From contig JANUWF010001819.1 of NCBI GenBank assembly GCA_026120185.1, positions 2,108,001 to 2,172,000 on the forward strand: a stretch of 64,000 nucleotides of DNA. The letters are read 5' to 3'. The notes under the pieces were generated by a model. The model saw only the letters and a program-made list of their open reading frames with translations. It was not told where the DNA came from and did not search any database. The DNA comes from Voacanga thouarsii (Eukaryota; Streptophyta; Magnoliopsida; Gentianales; Apocynaceae). The position numbers were made by a program, and so were the translations under genes. Below are positions 35,480 through 46,303 of the stretch, one piece after another; position 1 is the first letter of the stretch; every line of letters starts with the position of its first letter.

Positions 35480-35783
35480 TTAATATTTGATAAAATAAGA
35501 AAAAATATGCTTTTTCCACAGTTTAGTAAAACTGTGGGTAATTAAATTTCTTTATCCACAATTTCAAATCTTTGTGACAAAAATTTATTTTTACCTAAAC
35601 AAATTTTAAATCAGTGGTAAAAAAGAACTTTTACCTACAGAAACATAGTCGTGACAAAATAAAGTGTTACAAAAAAAGTTTATATGCTGCAGAATTCAAA
35701 ACTGTGATAAAAACCAAGCTTTCACCATAGATTTTGCTATATTGCAAATAAAAGTGTTGCCAAAAGCCACTTTTTTTTTAGTG
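35480..35783 (-). repeat. CACTA terminal and sub-terminal repeats
   Basis: The end reads CACTAAAAAAAAAGTGGC (minus strand), followed by repeated words such as AACTGTGG / CCACAG and ATTTGTGACAA / TTGTCACG in both orientations. In related elements such arrays bind transposase; that role is inferred here. Confidence 0.65.
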
Positions 35784-35891
35784 ACTACACACTCATAAAT
35801 TGGGTTAGTCAAATTACATCATATAGCGAAATTAAGGAATTAAATTAAAATTGTACAAACAACAAAAATATGACACATATTCATACAAGGA

Positions 35892-35941
<50 letters not shown>

Positions 35942-36372
35942 AATCAATGAAATCCTAGCTTTCATGATATTGTTCCCCTGCAATAGCGTAAAACACTTTA
36001 TGCGTAAATTTTGGATGTATAAAAATTATTAAATTTAAATCTATCCCTAGCCAAGTTTTGATTAAAACATTAATTTCAAATTACACATACGAGTAAGTAT
36101 ACTCATCGCAAGCATAATATAAGAAATTAATGAGTATCGATCCTCAAAAGAACAAGTACACACTAATCACTTTTTATTCATTATTTAACTGACCTAATAA
36201 AGTGATAAGATGATAAAAAAAGGAAAATAAAGAAAAATATATACAACTCAAGGATATAAGAATACGCAATTTAGACACTTACTCTTGAAGACATGACAAT
36301 GAATCACTTAGCAAATATCACAATCAATTATTATTTTGGTCTCATGAAGGATTTAAAATAAACCTACTTCGT
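35784..36372 (-). repeat. Athila-like LTR fragment with degenerate primer site
   Basis: 35941-35991 matches the leader and primer site of the other Athila-like elements (TTCATGATATTGTTCCCC; primer-site remnant at about 35974-35991 with several substitutions). 35998-36372 follows the LTR from its 3' end (ACACATACGAGTAAGTATACTCAT; GGTCTCATGAAGGATT). It stops abruptly at about 36372, so only about a quarter of the LTR remains. Confidence 0.7.
35895..35940. repeat. (TG)n microsatellite, about 23 units
   Basis: An uninterrupted TG dinucleotide run lies in the leader part of the Athila-like fragment. Confidence 0.97.
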
Positions 36373-36890
36373 TTGCCCCTATTAATTTTTAAAAAGTATC
36401 ATTATAAATATATCAGGAAAGTCATTTTTTATTATAGTAATATATTTTTTTTTTGTTGATATCAGGAATATATAACTATATCGACTCTTTTATTTGATGC
36501 TAAAAAAATTTTAATTAGTCAGCATTTTATATTAAATTTCGAGAATATCTATATTATGGAGACGCTTTTAAATAATGCCAGTCAAAAAATCCCATTTGAA
36601 TCAAAACAATTAATTTTAAAGTATTCTTATAATTTTGAATAAGACAACACTTATATAAAAAAGCGTTGTCGTTATTTGACATTATTTATTTAAATATAAC
36701 TTTTTTAAATAGTGTCAAAAATATTGTTCATATTACGACATATTTTTATTAATGTCAAATAAATATATAATATGCCAACATTTTAATTAGAAAATGATGG
36801 GATATTTTTAATTTGTCAACATTTTATTTTAAACATCGGGAATATCTTTATTTTAGGAATACTATTAATTAATGACATAAAAAAGTGCAG
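36373..36890. repeat. AT-rich sequence with DNA-transposon-like sub-terminal repeats
   Basis: Short words recur in both orientations (AAAAGCGTTGTC / GACAACACTT; GTCAACATTTTA; ATCGGGAATATC / TCGAGAATATC). This pattern is common at ends of CACTA or other TIR transposons, but I found no clear terminal inverted repeat or duplication. There is no coding sequence. Confidence 0.35.
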
Positions 36891-37320
36891 CTATAGTAGA
36901 TTTTTATTGTAATGAGAGATCATTTCTCAAGAATATAGTTATTCACATCATTCACATTACCGAAAATATTTTATCTAAAAATTTTCACAAGTCACACACA
37001 TGACTTACTAAAATTTTAACTAACACCCTTTTAATTCATATTTTACAGGAGATAACTCTTAGAAACAAGATTGCAGGAGTTTATGGATATTATTAGTTTT
37101 GATATTTTGTATTTGGATGTTATCTTTATTTTATGGATGATGCTTGAGGATGATGTAGTTAGATTATTTTGAGATGTGATTTTATATTTGGAATTTGATG
37201 TATTATTCGAAACCCTGTAAGGTTTCGATTCCGTATTTCTTTTAAGTCTCGATTATTTTTTTTGGTTTAGTTTTTGTTATAAAAGTCCATTGTCATTTAG
37301 AGGGGGCGACATCCGCAATC
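36891..37320 (+). repeat. Tekay-like LTR 3' fragment
   Basis: It shows the family landmark order: a CACATGACTTACTAAAATTTT block (about 37003), a polypyrimidine/ACAGGAGAT block, an AACCCTGTAAGGTTTCGATT block, then ATAAAAGTCC and GAGGGGGCGACATCC. The terminal GTGTTACA is missing; sequence diverges after about 37318. Confidence 0.6.
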
Positions 37321-38030
37321 TACCATATAGCTTATTTAAATATTATGTAAACAATAATTCATCATTTGCTTCATAATAAAGCAATATGCTCACGATAGAT
37401 AACCTCCAAAACAAGGATCATATTCAATATTTTCCAAAATATTAATTGCATAAATAAATTATTGCATAAAATAATATTCCTTGAATAAATAAGCATTTTA
37501 TTTCACAAATAATAAATTTGAAAATAAATATTCATGCAGTTAAAGCATATATTAAGATAAAAATATTTCACATGCATTCCTATATTTAGGAAATCATGAA
37601 ATATGGGGACTTACTTTTGGTCCAAACAAAATCTAACAAAAGTCTAACTTAGGATTGAAGAATATATCCTTGATTACTAACAAGTTCTATCATATAAATA
37701 AACAAATATCCATTTCCTACATTACATTTCATATTAACGAAATTCCTCCAATTAATCATGATCTTAAGCATTTCTATTCTTACAAACTAACATTCACCAA
37801 TTCCCCAATCAAAAAACATATAATCTGCACAAATCAAGTTCAAATAATAAGTAATTAAAACTCAAATACACTCAGCAAACTCACTTTGGTATATATAACA
37901 TTCAATTATGTTAACATTTTATAAGCATAACACATAAGGTAGTTAACATATAGTAGCTTAATACAATCATATAATCACGTAAGTATTAAAAGTACTGAAC
38001 TAATAATTTCATAATATTCCTATATATATT
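37321..38030. other. AT-rich interval with no recognisable gene
   Basis: It is mostly A/T with ATAAATAAATT-like words. The ORF at 37655-37858 has low-complexity composition and is not supported. It may be further LTR debris. Confidence 0.4.
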
Positions 38031-38039
38031 TTTCTTTTT

Positions 38040-39115
38040 TTTAATATGGGCTTTGACCTGGACCCTTACTGGATTTATTAGAAGGAGCAAACTGAAGAGT
38101 GTTTCGCACGGAGAGAAGTAAGTTGCATCATATCTAAATTACATGACCTTTTGCATCTTTGGGCAAATTAGGAAAGTGAGTAAAGAATAAGGACTAAGTA
38201 CAACCCAAATTAGCCATGTAGTTTGCAACTTGGTTAGCTTTGCGAAAAACATGAACCAATTTTAGAAAGGTAAATTTGCTCAAGAGAAGAATAATACGTT
38301 AGAAAATCTATTTATGCTACCAGGGAACTGCTTGAGAACCAAGAAACTAATTACATAAAGCCAACGAGTCTGTCTGAATAAGAATACTATCAAGCCTCCT
38401 CTTAAAATTTTAAGACCATGCAGCAGACTATATATCTCAACTACCATATTAGAACAAGCCCCTAAATGCTCACTGAAAGCCAAATGAACAAACCAGTAGA
38501 CATTCTTACAATACCTCCTGCACTTGCCAAACCTAAGTTTCCCTTTGAAGCACCATCCATATTGAGGACATCCGAAAATTCAGCATGCAAACTTGACTAG
38601 TGTACTAGAATAACCGAGACAGCTCTTACCGAGGACCAAGTAATATTGAGATAAGCCAAAGCATCAATCAGAGAAGAAGAGATGGTAGCAGATGAACACT
38701 GGTAAATTCCTGTACAAAAGAAACAATGTACTGTTGAGCTATGAGAAAGGAAGAGGACTTACCTTCAAAGAAGATCAGATTTCTCTCTTGCCATATAACC
38801 CAAATAAGAATTGATGAAATCAATTTACATCTAGCACCTTTAGCACTAGTTGGACATAAAAAAGACTGTAATATTAGATAAGGAACAGACTGTTGGATAA
38901 CAAAATCCAAATCCTCTATAACTGAGCCCAAACAAAATGTCCATAAACTACTAGCAAATAGATAAGAGAAGAAAAGATGATAGATGTCTCAACATAGGCC
39001 TTTCTCATACAGCATTTTGATGCAAGGCTGAATCCTAGAGTTTGCAATACCGCATCCAAAGGCAGCAACCCATTAATCAACTTCCAAATGAACAAGCATA
39101 TTTTCTTGCCTCTCT
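38040..39115 (-). pseudogene. LINE-type zf-RVT and RNase H remnant
   Basis: Minus-strand reading gives, in order, a zf-RVT-like segment (about 39115-38760; LINGLLPLDAVLQ, a Cys pair in KCCM, ILIWVIWQERNLIFFEG) and an RNase H-like segment (about 38520-38200; HLGACSNMVVEIYSLLHGL, then HVFRKANQVANYMA near 38260-38210). This pairing is typical of the 3' end of plant non-LTR (L1-type) elements and of related domesticated RNase H proteins. No reverse transcriptase is present upstream. Frameshifts interrupt it. A host RNase H-like pseudogene is the alternative. Confidence 0.65.
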
Positions 39116-41808
39116 TAGCTTCTCAACCTCAACTCTTTATTTTTTTCTCATTTTGTTTCTTCCCCAACCTAAATCTTTTGTCCAATTAACTACATTGCTC
39201 CTTAAAGGTCGTTCAATGACAATCAATTGAATTGTGCCCATAGCCACTACAATGCTCACAAGGAATTGCACTACATTTATGCAAATCAATACTTCTTCCT
39301 TGATCATTCTTTTTTGACAATCACTTGTGCTATAACTATATCCTTAACAAGTAGAGCAAATATAATCTTGTTTTCTCCTCATTCCTTCTTTTGTCAATGC
39401 ACTTCCCTTACTATGCTTAGAACTTCTTGGACAATCACAAAAAATGTGAGTAAAGTTCTTACATATTTTGCACTGATCGGGTACAAATTACTTCATTTTC
39501 AAATTTTTCATCTCTTTCTAAGAAACCATCGTTTGATAGCCACTTCGCCTTCTTTGTATATTCACTTGTTCTCACCATTCTAAAGCATTTTAGAAAACCC
39601 CATTAGTGCCTATTTCACCTTGTTTCTTCTACTATACTCAAAGTATTTAAAAAAATTTTCTATTCTTCTTTCCTATCCATAATACTCCTTCAAATCTCTC
39701 TTTTCATGGAATGGAGGTATCAACTTTTCATTGTACTTCAATTCTCCTATTCTCTACATCCTCCTTCCTTCTTTGTAAGTTACCATTTGAATGTGTTTTG
39801 TGCTCTCTCTACAAACTCCCTTAAATCCTTCCTCCTCATATTTCTAATTTCCACTCCCACTTGTGCTTGGCCCTTTATCATGGCTATTCCCAAATGATTC
39901 TACTTGATTTCTATCATACTGTTGGGTATCTCAGGCTCGTATCATATACGACGCAGTTAAAAATAAAACGAAATACACTCCTAGAACCCGTCTATGTGTG
40001 AAAAACAAGACATAATGATAATAAATGTAACAACTTTTACCTTTGGGTGATCGTCCAAAGAACAAAATTGATCTTCTTCAAGTCGAGGCACAATTCAGCA
40101 ATCCTCTTATGCAAACTCCACGAGAGTTAGACGTTTAACCACTATAATCACAGTGTGTGATAATCTCTAACAGTAATCCACACAGAGGAATACTCAAGCA
40201 CCAAAATTTCCTGTGCTACCAGAAAAAGATGGCGGCTAGGGCTATTTTCGTTTTCAGCAAAACGAGAGAAAGAGAGAGAGAAGAAGAAGATGTTTGCTTT
40301 GTGGCTTCTATTTTCGTGTGAATCACCCTTGGATTAGGGTTTCGAGAATATCCAATATATGTTCCAAAATCCACTGAAAATTTAAAATTCTAAAACAATT
40401 AGAATTTCCTAATTGTAATTGGAAACATCAAATTCTCACAATTACAACTTAGACCACAAATTATAACTAATTATAATTTGTCCACAACAACTTCTCTTTC
40501 TCGCAATTAACCCCACTATGTTATCAAATAATATCTTGAGTATATAATCCTCTATTGTGTGTGACCTATTAGGTTTCCCAATCAATTGGTAGCGAACATG
40601 AATTAATCCAAACGTCTTTGAGATTAATAATCCATAATTAATTAGAATTAATCCTATTAATTCTAATCAAGATTAGTTTATTAATTCATCAATTAATAAA
40701 CCCATATTCTTAGATCATGAGCGGTATCTAGCAATACATCATGACCATCCAAGAGTCCAGAAAGTCAAGTGGCTTGACATGAACCCTTCAATAACAAACT
40801 TCAGTGCAATTAACTCCTTTCACCATACAATATCTCATTCGGTTTGGAGTACGGAATTAGTGCCAACTCCTTCCAGAATTAATTCTGGCCCGAATACAAT
40901 AGTACTTGTACCAGGAACCCACTACTCTAGATGTGTATCAATTGGAACTGTTTTCAATACACAATCGCCTTGGCCAAGAACTTTTCGAGTAGTAATTCCT
41001 GCAAGTGGCCGTGAGATATTCGCCCCTATTATTAGGAGTGGTGAATCCTTTATTGACCCTCTCAACTACTTTCGTTTACCTCACAATGTACCTAATATCC
41101 ATCCCATAGGCGGCCCTCGATCGAGCTCCAGAGATTGGAATCAAAGTGCAAAGCTCAACAAACAAAGTACCTTGGAGATATCAAATCTAAGGATACTTGC
41201 ACGTTTGCTATTTTGAGATTATATCACTGGCACTAAATAGTTATCCATGTGATTATCTCAAAGTTAGATCATCCAATGAACTTGTTCCATTAACAAACAT
41301 CCATGTGTTAACTTTAAATATCTCAATACTCACAAATATGAGAACCACTGCCTGATCAAATCAGGAAGTCTAACACATGCTAGTCTTAACGCATTAATGA
41401 TGTCCTGACTCATTAATAATATGACTAGGGACTATTTAAGTACTAATACCATCCAGTGTAGTAGGAATCTCATATCATGATTTCCTTAACACAGTGTTGC
41501 ACTAGGGACTTTATCGAACAATTATATTACTTAAAGTAAACAAAAGAAATTGTAAGATAAATAATGCATTTTATTAAAATAAAATGTATCATATACAATG
41601 TACAAGTGATTGCCTCTAGGGTACAACACTAACACATACCCCCTTCATTTGTATTTGACCCTTAATCACATTTATTTCAACAATTTATATCCCCACATTC
41701 ATCCTTATCATATGCTTTCTCATATTTTTTATATCCCTCATAACTAGATCTACTCAAGCAAGATTCCTCATCATAATCATATTCCTCACTATCACTTCAA
41801 CTAGTCAT
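39116..41808 (-). pseudogene. Gag-like pseudogene with three zinc knuckles, split by a solo LTR
   Basis: Minus-strand reading from an ATG at 41808 gives an acidic N-terminus (SDSEEYDYDEESCLSR) with stops. It then meets the solo LTR (41634-39920) and resumes at 39914. Three CX2CX4HX4C knuckles follow: CKICKNFTHIFCDC (39472-39431), a second with His replaced by Tyr and one stop (39358-39317), and CEHCSGYGHNSIDC (39260-39219). Spacings are about 38 and 33 codons, with a frame change between the second and third. Nucleic-acid binding is implied, as in retroelement gag proteins, but the family is not identified. Plus-strand ORFs here are shadows. Confidence 0.5.
39920..41634 (-). mobile_element. 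Solo LTR, family D copy 2, 1715 bp
   Basis: The minus strand begins TGTTAGTGTTGTACCCTAG (41634) and ends ATACCCAACA (39920), flanked by the perfect 5-bp duplication CATAC (39915-39919, 41635-41639). No internal retroelement sequence is present. The plus-strand 145-codon ORF at 40779-41216 is antisense to the LTR; related shorter versions exist at the same position in the other two copies, so it reflects LTR sequence rather than a gene. Confidence 0.93.
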
Positions 41809-42234
41809 TGTGAACTTTTCTTTCAAAAGAATTACTCACAAAATTTAAGTAGAAAATACAAGATAAATTCCTCACTTTACTCCTTCATGTGTTTATATTC
41901 AATTTTTGCAAATTACATTTCATTCGTGTGTACTCTTTTCTTGGCTTTTGTTAAGATAAATTTACCCTCTTACCTTTTTCAACGCTTAATTCCTCAAAGA
42001 TTTCTTCCCCAAACAACCTCCCTAATTACTTAGGAATTAGTCTAACTAGATAAGTCAAGTTAACTCTCTAAAGACAATCAACTAGAGGTCTCAGGGGACA
42101 TTTGTTAGCTACCAAAGAACAAGGCATATTCAAGCAAGAATTCAAAGAAATAAGGGTCTAATAAGCTTAATATTTCGAGAATAATTTATTAAGGAACTCA
42201 CTAAGCAAACACTACAAGGATTTAAAGATAGACA
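41809..42234. other. Unassigned interval upstream of the gag-like pseudogene
   Basis: This is AT-rich sequence between the possible start codon of the gag-like frame and the beginning of similarity to the family F LTR. No primer-binding site was found. It does not match the corresponding U5-side part of the F 5' LTR (54747-54990), so the 3' LTR of F is truncated or replaced here. Confidence 0.4.
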
Positions 42235-42739
42235 AGTTGAAACTAATCGCTTGGATTGTTTACAAATGAGAGGGGTTTGGCCTATTTGTAGGCAAGCCAT
42301 GGACTCTAAAGAGTTCTTGTAACTTGCCTCTTGTAAGTTGCCAACTTGCCCACTCACCCCACTTGCTAGAAGTTTCTACACAACCCTAGCCTATTCTCTT
42401 ATATACAAGTTTTAGATTCTTCCACAATATACAAGTTTAGCCTAAAGACTCCCAAAATATTCTAGAATGTTATATCAAGTTTGATCAATGTTTGACGGCG
42501 GGCCTAGCCGAATCCCTTCTCGACCCCTTCCAGCCTCTTCTAGAGCGTTCTTCTGTTTTGACCATTTGACCTGTTGATCATTGACCATTAGTCTCCACCG
42601 GTCTAATTTGGAACATTTCAATCCCTTCTGGGTAGTTCTAGCCCATGCTGCTTGAGCACCGCCCACGTGTCCCATACTGTATCCCAATTGGCCCGTGCTG
42701 GCTACTAGGCTGGCACCTGTCTTGTGCCTACGCATGGCC

Positions 42740-43472
42740 ACACTCCGGTTGATAGTTGGCCAAAATAGTAAACTTCAACTTTAAACCCTCAATCTTGGTT
42801 TGGTGGTTCCATGGCTTTACGGTTGCAATTGGCCAATCTTTGATTTGGCGATCTAAAATTGTTAACGGAGAAAATGTTGCCGTACAAAAATTTGGGTCAA
42901 AACTGAAAGCCGGTTGATAACTGGATGTAGTAGTAAATGTCTCCAATTGAAAATGTGGATTATAACTAGCACTATTACTCATTTTTATTTCCTTACCCTT
43001 AGAGCTACTTGGATGGGAAATTTTTCAAAAATAAAAAAATAAATATAATAACAATATATTATAAATTAAAATTGAGAATTGAAAGATTTGAGAGAGTTAA
43101 GAGAGTAGACAGAAGTATAAAAAAATATGATGAATTGATAACATATTTATATAGGGAAAAAAAATCACAACGGCTAGAATGCAATGGCCATTGCTCTTTA
43201 TTTTTGTTTTTTGATTTTTTCTTTTTTTTATTTTTTATCATTGCCACGTGTTACCATTACAAGCTGACATGTGTCTTTTAAAAAATAAAAAAAAAGTAAA
43301 CCTATAGTTTAAATTGCCTGTTAGCGGTTGGGAAAAACTCCCAACCCTTACCGGACCATTAACCACGGTTTACAGTCTAAATTGTGAACCGTGATTTTTT
43401 AACTGTTGATCCCGATTTTGGTCCACAATTGAATCATGGAAAAACCAAACCAAGGCCAAGCTTACTTGTACC
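42740..43472 (-). mobile_element. hAT-like element fragment, probably non-autonomous
   Basis: The two ends show inverted similarity (plus TTGGTTTGGTGGTTCCATGG near 42797; minus TTGGTTTGGTTTTTCCATGA near 43455). The interior has the self-complementary words CGGTTTAC, AACCGTGA and CGGACCATTAACC that are common in plant hAT elements. A 84-codon minus-strand ORF (42982-42728, MSNSASYNPHFQ) sits where a transposase N-terminus would be, but no dimerisation domain is present. The termini and 8-bp duplication could not be fixed because solo LTR D is inserted at its right edge. Confidence 0.45.
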
Positions 43473-43829
43473 TATTAGGTATCTCACACATATCATATAT
43501 GGCGTAGCGAAAAAATAAGAACGAGATACCAACTCAGGATCCGCATATGTGTGGAAAACAAGACATAAAGAGAACAAAGGTAACAGCTTTTTACCTTTCT
43601 TTGATTGTGTGAAAAATAAAATTTTCCTTCTTCAAGTCGAGGCGCGATCCAGCAATTCTCTTGATCAAATACCATGAGAGTTGAACATCCAACTATTATA
43701 ATCACAGTGTGTGATTATCTCTAACAGAAATCCACACAGAGGATACACTCAAGCACCAAGATGTTTATGTCCTAGCATTAACAATAATGGCGGCTAAGGT
43801 TTAGGTTTGGGTTTTCATTTCCTCTTTGC

Positions 43830-43881
<52 letters not shown>

Positions 43882-45234
43882 AGAGAGAGAAGATCGTGTG
43901 TATTCCAGCCAGGGAATTTCGTGCATATCTCTACCATATATTACACAAAAAATCTGCTAAAAATTGAGACTTCTAAAACAATTAGAATTCTCTAATTGTA
44001 ATTGGAAAATCAAGTTCTCACAGTTACAATTTAGCTCATAAATTATAACTAATTATAATTTGACCACAACAACTTCTCTTTCTCGCAATTAACCCCACTA
44101 TGTTATCAAATAACATCTTGAGTATACAATCCTCTATTGTATGTGACCTATTAGGTTACCCAGTCAATTTGGTAGCGGACATGAATTAATCCAAATGTCT
44201 TTGAGATTAATAATTCATAATTGATTAGAATTAATCATATTGATTCTAATCAGGATTGATTTATTAATTCATTAATTAATAAACCCATATTCCCAAATCA
44301 TGAGCGGTATCTAGCAACACATCATAACCATCCAAGAATACAAGAAGTCAAGTGGCTTGAGATGAACCCTTCAATAACAAACTACAGTGCAATTAACTCT
44401 TTTAACCTTACAATATCTCATTCAGTTTGGAATATGGAATTAGTGCCAACTCCCTCCAAAATATATCAATTCTGACCCAAATATAATAGTACATGTATCA
44501 GGAACCCACTACTCTAGATGTGTATCAATTGAAACTATTTCCAATACACAGTTGCCTTGGCCAAGGACTTCTTGAGTAGTAATTCCTACAAGTGGCCGTG
44601 AGATATTCGCCCCTACTATTAGGAGTGGTGAATCCTTTATTAACCCTCTCAACTACTTTCGTTTACCTCACATTGTATCCAATATCTATCCCATAGGCGG
44701 CCCTCAATATGACTCCAGATATTAGAATCAAAACACAAAGCTCAGCAAACAAAGTATCTTAGAGATCTCAAGTTTAAGGATATTTGCACGTTTGCTCTAT
44801 TGAGATTATATCACTGACACTAAATAGTTATCCATGTGATTATCTCATAGCTAGGCCATCCAATATACTTATTCTATTAACAAGCATCCATGTGTTAATT
44901 TTGAGTATCTCAATACTCACGGATATGAGAACCACCGCCTAATCAAATCAGGAAGTCTAACACATGCTAGTCTTAACGCATTAATGATGTCCTATCTCAT
45001 TGATACTACGACTAGGGACTATTTAAGTACTAACACTATACAGTGTAGTAGGAATCTCATATCATGATATCTATCATGATTTACTTGACACAGTGTTGTA
45101 CTAGGGACTTTATCTAACAGTTATTTTACACAAAAGTAAACAAAAAAAACTGTGAGATAAATAATGCCTTTTATTAAAATAAAATGTATCATATACAATG
45201 TACAAGTGATTGCCTCTAGGGCATAACACTAACA
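43473..45234 (-). mobile_element. Solo LTR, family D copy 3
   Basis: The minus strand begins TGTTAGTGTTATGCCCTAG (45234) and ends ATACCTAATA (43473; CA mutated to TA). The flanking 5-mers GTACC (43468-43472) and GTACT (45235-45239) differ by one base, an aged duplication. It is expanded by a GA microsatellite (about 43831-43889). It is otherwise collinear with the other two copies. Confidence 0.88.
43831..43889. repeat. (GA)n microsatellite within solo LTR D
   Basis: The GA run is interrupted once by a short G tract. The corresponding place in copy 2 (40265-40282) has a much shorter GAGAGAAAGAGAGAG run, so it expanded in this copy. Confidence 0.95.
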
Positions 45235-45744
45235 GTACTAGTCCCACGTTATGCCCGCGAGCCTATACTATTGGGCGTGTGCCATGCTCATGCCCGTCTC
45301 GTGTCGTACTCGTGTCAAGCTCATGTTAGGCACCCATTCACATGCTTAGCTCGTATCCATCCCATTCTTGCCCCAAACCGTCATTGCTAGCTCTAGGTCC
45401 TTCTAAAGTCAATCCTAGGCGACCATACCCATTTTGGCTTGTTCTCGTCCCGTTCATTCTGGAACCTCTCGGAACCTTCAAGATCTTTCTGTCTAAATCC
45501 GTTTTTAGCCGTCGACCTACATTCATTCCTTCAAGCGTTCTTCTATTTCTTCTATACATTGGTTCGTCCCTCATTCACACTTTATCCCAATGTCCTATTT
45601 TTGTACTAGTTAACCTCTCTAGCATCTTGTTTCTACACAATGGTGCATGTTCCAAACACTTAGGTACCTATTGGCCCTTGTTGGCATAAGTTGTCCCTTG
45701 GGGTGCCGACCCATCCTTAGGTCATCATGGTGCAGACTGTGATA

Positions 45745-45757
45745 TTCTCCCCACCTG
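45745..45757 (-). promoter_or_regulatory. Polypurine tract of element F
   Basis: The minus strand reads CAGGTGGGGAGAA directly before the 3' LTR start. Confidence 0.65.
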
Positions 45758-46303
45758 AATGAGGTATCATTCTCAATGCCTTGGCCATCCTATTGCCATG
45801 TCCCTTAGACAACCCTTGCCTTTTCACCAAGTGCTCTCGTCTTGGTGGTTGTCGCCTTGGTCGTCCTTAGGTATCTCTTGCCCATTATTACCTCGGACCC
45901 TCATTTTTTATGTGTAGGAGGCCCCTCCACCTTAATGATTGTCGCGAGTCTCAGCCCCCTTGGATTCTCCCCTCGTGTCTCTGTGGCCTTAACCCATTCT
46001 TCTAGCAAACCTTTACCTTACAAGGTTCCATCTGTTGCATGATCAATATGACATCGGTCCTTAGCCTCAAGTCCATATCTAGGTAGTCCATAAACTTAAT
46101 ACCAAAGAGTACCTCTTCCTCAATTTGGGTGATGAAGAAGTTTGTCATACCTATCCAAAACGTATTTGAACAAGTACATTTTTTACCTCACCTTCTATTC
46201 GTGTACTCATGTCATTTGCGCCTTTGAAACATCCTCTAGCTGGTTTCCATGTTATCCCCAATGAACAATTGTGTCTCGGCTCATATAGTTCACATCGGGC
46301 CCC
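45758..46303 (-). pseudogene. Decayed internal remainder of element F
   Basis: It lies between the copia insertion and the F polypurine tract. Minus-strand frames are short and broken; no domain is recognisable with confidence. Position implies the 3' end of the F coding region or its 3' untranslated region. Confidence 0.4.

Larger units (their letters stand above)
28179..35783 (-). mobile_element. CACTA (En/Spm-type) DNA transposon, 3' end lost
   Basis: The right boundary on the plus strand ends TTTTTTTTTAGTG at 35783, so on its own strand the element begins CACTAAAAAAAAAGTGGC, the CACTA signature. Sub-terminal sequence (35480-35783) carries short repeats such as ACTGTG/CACAGT around poly-T tracts, typical of these ends. 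The transposase gene (31419-28184) runs toward the left and is cut by the Athila-like LTR at 28178; the other CACTA terminus is absent. The 3-bp flank after the element is ACT. The 31420-35480 part is AT-rich with no clear exons. Confidence 0.85.
42235..45744 (-). repeat. 3' LTR of element F, with two nested inserts
   Basis: LTR sequence is at 42235-42736 and 45240-45744, collinear with 55000-55470 and 55490-55975. It starts on the minus strand with TATCACAGTCTGCACCATGA next to the polypurine tract (compare TGTCATGGTCTGCACCATGA at 55975). The intervening 42740-45234 is a hAT-like insert plus solo LTR D. ORFs on both strands (such as 42475-42741 and 45342-45689) are fortuitous. Confidence 0.72.

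Noticed and set aside
45338..45689. Overlapping ORFs on both strands (78 and 115 codons)
   Set aside because: They lie in the 3' LTR of element F; the matching region of the 5' LTR (55439-55792) has different reading frames, so no protein is conserved.
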